Part shown: one piece after another, positions 6,132 to 7,189 of the stretch
Numbering within the stretch: position 1 is the first letter of the stretch
Layout: each line of letters begins with the position of its first letter
Assembly: GCA_049965775.1 (NCBI GenBank)
Contig: JBMFVX010000139.1
Location: forward strand, 1 to 7,189
Source: JABEVB01 sp049965775
GTDB lineage: Bacteria > Planctomycetota > Phycisphaerae > WQYP01
Direction: 5' to 3'
DNA: 7,189 bases
Translations under genes and position numbers: made by a program
Notes under the pieces: model-generated
Told to the model about the DNA's origin: nothing
Seen by the model: only the letters and a program-made list of their open reading frames with translations
The model's database searches: none

Positions 6132-6157
6132 GGGGGGGGGGTGGCCCGCAGGCCACC
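6132..6157. repeat. Ten-G tract overlapping a GGTGGCC hairpin
   Basis: Ten G residues (6132-6141) run into GGTGGCC (6140-6146), loop CGCA, GGCCACC (6151-6157), a perfect 7-bp stem. The tract lies in non-coding DNA, so slippage would not switch a reading frame here. It is also a likely spot for length error in assembly. Confidence 0.6.
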
Positions 6158-6190
6158 GAGAGGGGAGTTTTGAGTGAGTAGAAAGTAGAG

Positions 6191-6222
6191 CAGCGAGCGC
6201 AGTTTGGGCGCGGAGCTTTTTT
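6191..6222 (+). terminator. Weak terminator-like structure with T6 tail
   Basis: AGC...GCT and GCGC...GCGC pair around an internal loop (6192-6217) and run into six T. The stem is broken, and the nearest upstream plus-strand gene ends about 780 bases away, so a role is doubtful. Confidence 0.25.
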
Positions 6223-6284
6223 GAGATGGTTCATATTTACTTGTCAATGCGCGATCACCTTTAGCGCAGGTCCATCAGCGATCA

Positions 6285-6302
6285 GCGGCAAAACTTTGCC
6301 GC
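6285..6302. repeat. Hairpin GCGGCAAA / TTTGCCGC
   Basis: Eight complementary bases on each side of a 2-base centre, effectively a 7-bp stem with a 4-base AACT loop. It lies in the non-coding stretch, and no neighbouring gene needs it as a terminator. Confidence 0.55.
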
Positions 6303-6377
6303 CGGTTATGTTTTAGGCAGGGCATGGTAGAGATAGTTGGGTGCTGGGGAATGATTGTTTTCACCGCGAAGTAGCGA

Positions 6378-6412
6378 TCCCGATAAAAAACAATGAGCTT
6401 TTGATATCGGGA
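6378..6412. repeat. Inverted repeat TCCCGATA / TATCGGGA
   Basis: Perfect 8-bp arms at 6378-6385 and 6405-6412 enclose a 19-base loop in which AAAA and TTTT can extend the stem past a small bulge. Function unknown. It could be a decayed small palindromic element. Confidence 0.55.
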
Positions 6413-6462
6413 CAGGCGGCGCGAAGATTTTAAATTAGGGCGGCGTGGCGCTGCGCGGTGGA

Positions 6463-6493
6463 TCTCACGCAGAGGCACGAAGGCGCGGAGACG
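6463..6493 (+). repeat. CGCAGAGGC-type dispersed repeat, single copy
   Basis: The segment reads TCTCACGCAGAGGC, then ACGAAGGC, then GCGGAGACG, a purine-rich run of near-repeats 8-9 bases long. This word family is widespread between genes in planctomycetes and some other phyla and gives spurious SRRSRASA-like peptides when translated. One copy is seen here. Confidence 0.5.
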
Positions 6494-6641
6494 ACGATCT
6501 ACCAACAAGCTGGCGGAGGCGGCTGTTGTAAAATTGGCAAATATTTATTGCCTGCGGGTTGGGCGAGGGGTATATTGCGGTGGTCAAGTTATGAGGTAAT
6601 CGCTTGGTTGCGATGAATGAAACGTTCTTGACACAGCGCGT

Positions 6642-6660
6642 ATGCAAAAATAGTTTGCAT
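6642..6660. promoter_or_regulatory. Operator-like palindrome ATGCAAA-N5-TTTGCAT
   Basis: Perfect 7-bp inverted arms around a 5-base centre make a 19-bp symmetric site of the size bound by dimeric repressors. A TTGACA at 6628-6633 lies 8 bases upstream without a good -10, so the site could cover a weak promoter. It lies about 210 bases before the LEPR gene. Confidence 0.4.
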
Positions 6661-6738
6661 GGGTACGTGTTAAAAACGTTGGCTGTCCTTGGTAGATTCA
6701 ATATCGGTGCTTAAATAAAAGTTACTTACGACATATTA

Positions 6739-6763
6739 GTGAATCATTACGTGATGAATTCAC
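6739..6763. promoter_or_regulatory. Imperfect palindrome GTGAATCAT...ATG-A-ATTCAC
   Basis: GTGAAT (6739-6744) and ATTCAC (6758-6763) are perfect complements, extended inward by CAT/ATG past a single bulged A. It sits just upstream of the main promoter, where an activator site would be expected. Confidence 0.35.
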
Positions 6764-6771
6764 AGAAATTT

Positions 6772-6786
6772 AACAAAATTTTTGTT
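6772..6786. promoter_or_regulatory. Palindrome AACAAAA-T-TTTTGTT overlapping the -35 box
   Basis: Perfect 7-bp arms around a single central base. The last two bases are the first two of the TTGACA at 6785-6790. A protein bound here would block polymerase, which suggests repression, though an AT-rich UP element could look similar. Confidence 0.4.
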
Positions 6787-6814
6787 GACAACTATTTTCA
6801 TATCGGGTTATAAG
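6785..6814 (+). promoter_or_regulatory. Sigma70-type promoter for the LEPR gene
   Basis: A perfect TTGACA (6785-6790) is followed after 18 bases by TATAAG (6809-6814), or after 17 by TTATAA. Transcription would begin near 6820, giving a leader of about 50 bases. It is the best promoter in the window and lies in AT-rich DNA directly before a well-supported start codon. Confidence 0.62.
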
Positions 6815-6857
6815 ACGCCTTTATCAGTGTTGCCGTTTTGCCACCGATCCTTTCGTT

Positions 6858-6863
6858 AAGGAG
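6858..6863 (+). promoter_or_regulatory. Shine-Dalgarno AAGGAG of the LEPR gene
   Basis: AAGGAG lies 8 bases before the ATG at 6872. This fixes the start and is the strongest evidence, besides the LEPR motif, that the open frame at the right edge is a real gene. Confidence 0.75.
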
Positions 6864-6871
6864 TGCGCGTT

Positions 6872-7189
6872 ATGGTTGCGACATCCCCCAAGTCCAAATC
6901 CCTGCGGCGGCGGCGGTTCCAAAAAATGTTAGCCCGATCGCTCTCTGCACCGCTGCGTTCGATTGCGGCGCAGTGGTCGGCGGTGCACCCGACTGGTCCA
7001 ACGCGACGGTTGGGCAACGCTGATCGCTCGTTCGGTACGTCCCGTGATCGCGGCAATACACGGCTGGGGCCGCGTCTGCTTTTTGAGCCACTGGAACCGC
7101 GCATCTTGATGAGTGTCTTGGTTCAGCCGGAATTGGACAATCAGTACCGACGCCTAAGGTACTGTCGGGTTCGGACGGGTGCGTTTTTT
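6872..7189 (+). CDS. LEPR-XLL protein (large surface or secreted protein), N-terminal part, runs off the right edge
   Basis: 106 codons are visible without a stop. Residues 1-70 are Arg/Ser-rich and basic (RRRR at 12-15, several further Arg clusters) with no classical hydrophobic signal peptide. At 71-81 comes FEPLEPRILMS, matching the LEPR-XLL signature that occurs near the N terminus of very large planctomycete proteins with cadherin, dockerin-like, polymorphic-repeat or beta-helix regions, and is thought to act as a targeting or sorting segment. The fourth variable position is Met instead of the usual Leu. Residues 82-106 are unusually basic (QYRRLRYCRVR) for this family, which often turns acidic or low-complexity after the motif, so a frameshift shortly after 7114 is possible, although third-position GC favours the current frame. 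Strong promoter and Shine-Dalgarno precede it. The adult domain content lies outside the window. Confidence 0.75.
   Translation, partial: MVATSPKSKSLRRRRFQKMLARSLSAPLRSIAAQWSAVHPTGPTRRLGNADRSFGTSRDRGNTRLGPRLLFEPLEPRILMSVLVQPELDNQYRRLRYCRVRTGAFF

Larger units (their letters stand above)
5408..6600. other. Repeat-rich intergenic region without an intact gene
   Basis: No open frame here resembles a functional protein. The predicted peptides are translations of repeats or low-complexity DNA. The stretch opens with a nested fold: CATCGGC (5417-5423) pairs with GCCGATG (5473-5479), and GCAGCC (5434-5439) with GGCTGC (5467-5472). A CACGCC/GGCGTG hairpin follows at 5503-5518. Hairpin repeats, a gene relic, direct repeats and palindromes come after and are listed one by one. 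The first fold lies directly after the isomerase gene and could mark its transcript end, although no T-run follows. Confidence 0.6.

Noticed and set aside
5947..6234. 95-residue minus-strand frame (and a 66-residue neighbour)
   Set aside because: The peptide is proline-rich low complexity from the CAAGGGGGCC and CAAGGTGGC repeats, with no protein-like character.
6275..6701. Two overlapping minus-strand frames of 77-78 residues
   Set aside because: They have no ribosome binding site and no motif, and they partly translate the CGCAGAGGC repeat into SSSPRLRASA-like sequence.

Overview
The window reads as a piece of a Planctomycetota chromosome (inference). Two things point there. One is an N-terminal LEPRILMS motif in the gene at the right edge, the hallmark of the LEPR-XLL segment found near the N terminus of large planctomycete secreted or surface proteins. 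The other is a cluster of short palindromic repeats whose accidental translation gives strings such as CGAGILPA, a family I recall from planctomycete and verrucomicrobial intergenic DNA. The class (for example Phycisphaerae) cannot be settled from this sequence.

Left part, 1-5407: a small carbohydrate-degradation locus arranged divergently. On the minus strand lie the first 95 codons of a secreted GH27-like glycosidase (alpha-galactosidase type, running off the left edge) and, upstream of it, a complete secreted alpha/beta-hydrolase of the acetyl-xylan-esterase type (537-1460). After a 576-base divergent intergenic region, the plus strand carries a secreted GH3 beta-glycosidase with an inserted PA14 domain (2037-4568) and a cytoplasmic sugar phosphate isomerase/epimerase-like TIM barrel (4643-5407). 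The likely division of labour is that the three exported enzymes remove side chains, acyl groups and terminal beta-linked sugars from a hemicellulose-type glycan, while the barrel protein acts on an imported sugar or derivative. No transporter or dedicated regulator is visible in the window.

Middle part, 5408-6871: about 1.46 kb with no intact gene, dense in inverted repeats. It holds six full or degenerate copies of a 24-nt hairpin repeat (four on plus, two on minus, with a 43-nt period in places). It also holds the C-terminal 40 or so codons of a dead minus-strand gene, a 14-bp perfect hairpin preceded by a direct repeat of its left arm, a 9-bp tandem repeat, a ten-G tract beside a GGTGGCC hairpin, two more 8-bp-arm palindromes and one CGCAGAGGC-type repeat. 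It looks like a landing zone for small dispersed elements.

Right part, 6600-7189: the DNA becomes AT-rich and carries a strong sigma70-type promoter (TTGACA/TATAAG), two operator-like palindromes, a clear Shine-Dalgarno and the first 106 codons of the LEPR protein, which runs off the right edge.

I see no tRNA, rRNA, CRISPR array, transposase or phage gene, and no evidence of a new enzymatic or defence system. The most unusual material is the repeat-rich spacer with its gene relic, and the regulated-looking start of the LEPR gene. Several translation starts were moved inward from the longest open frame on ribosome-binding-site and signal-peptide evidence.
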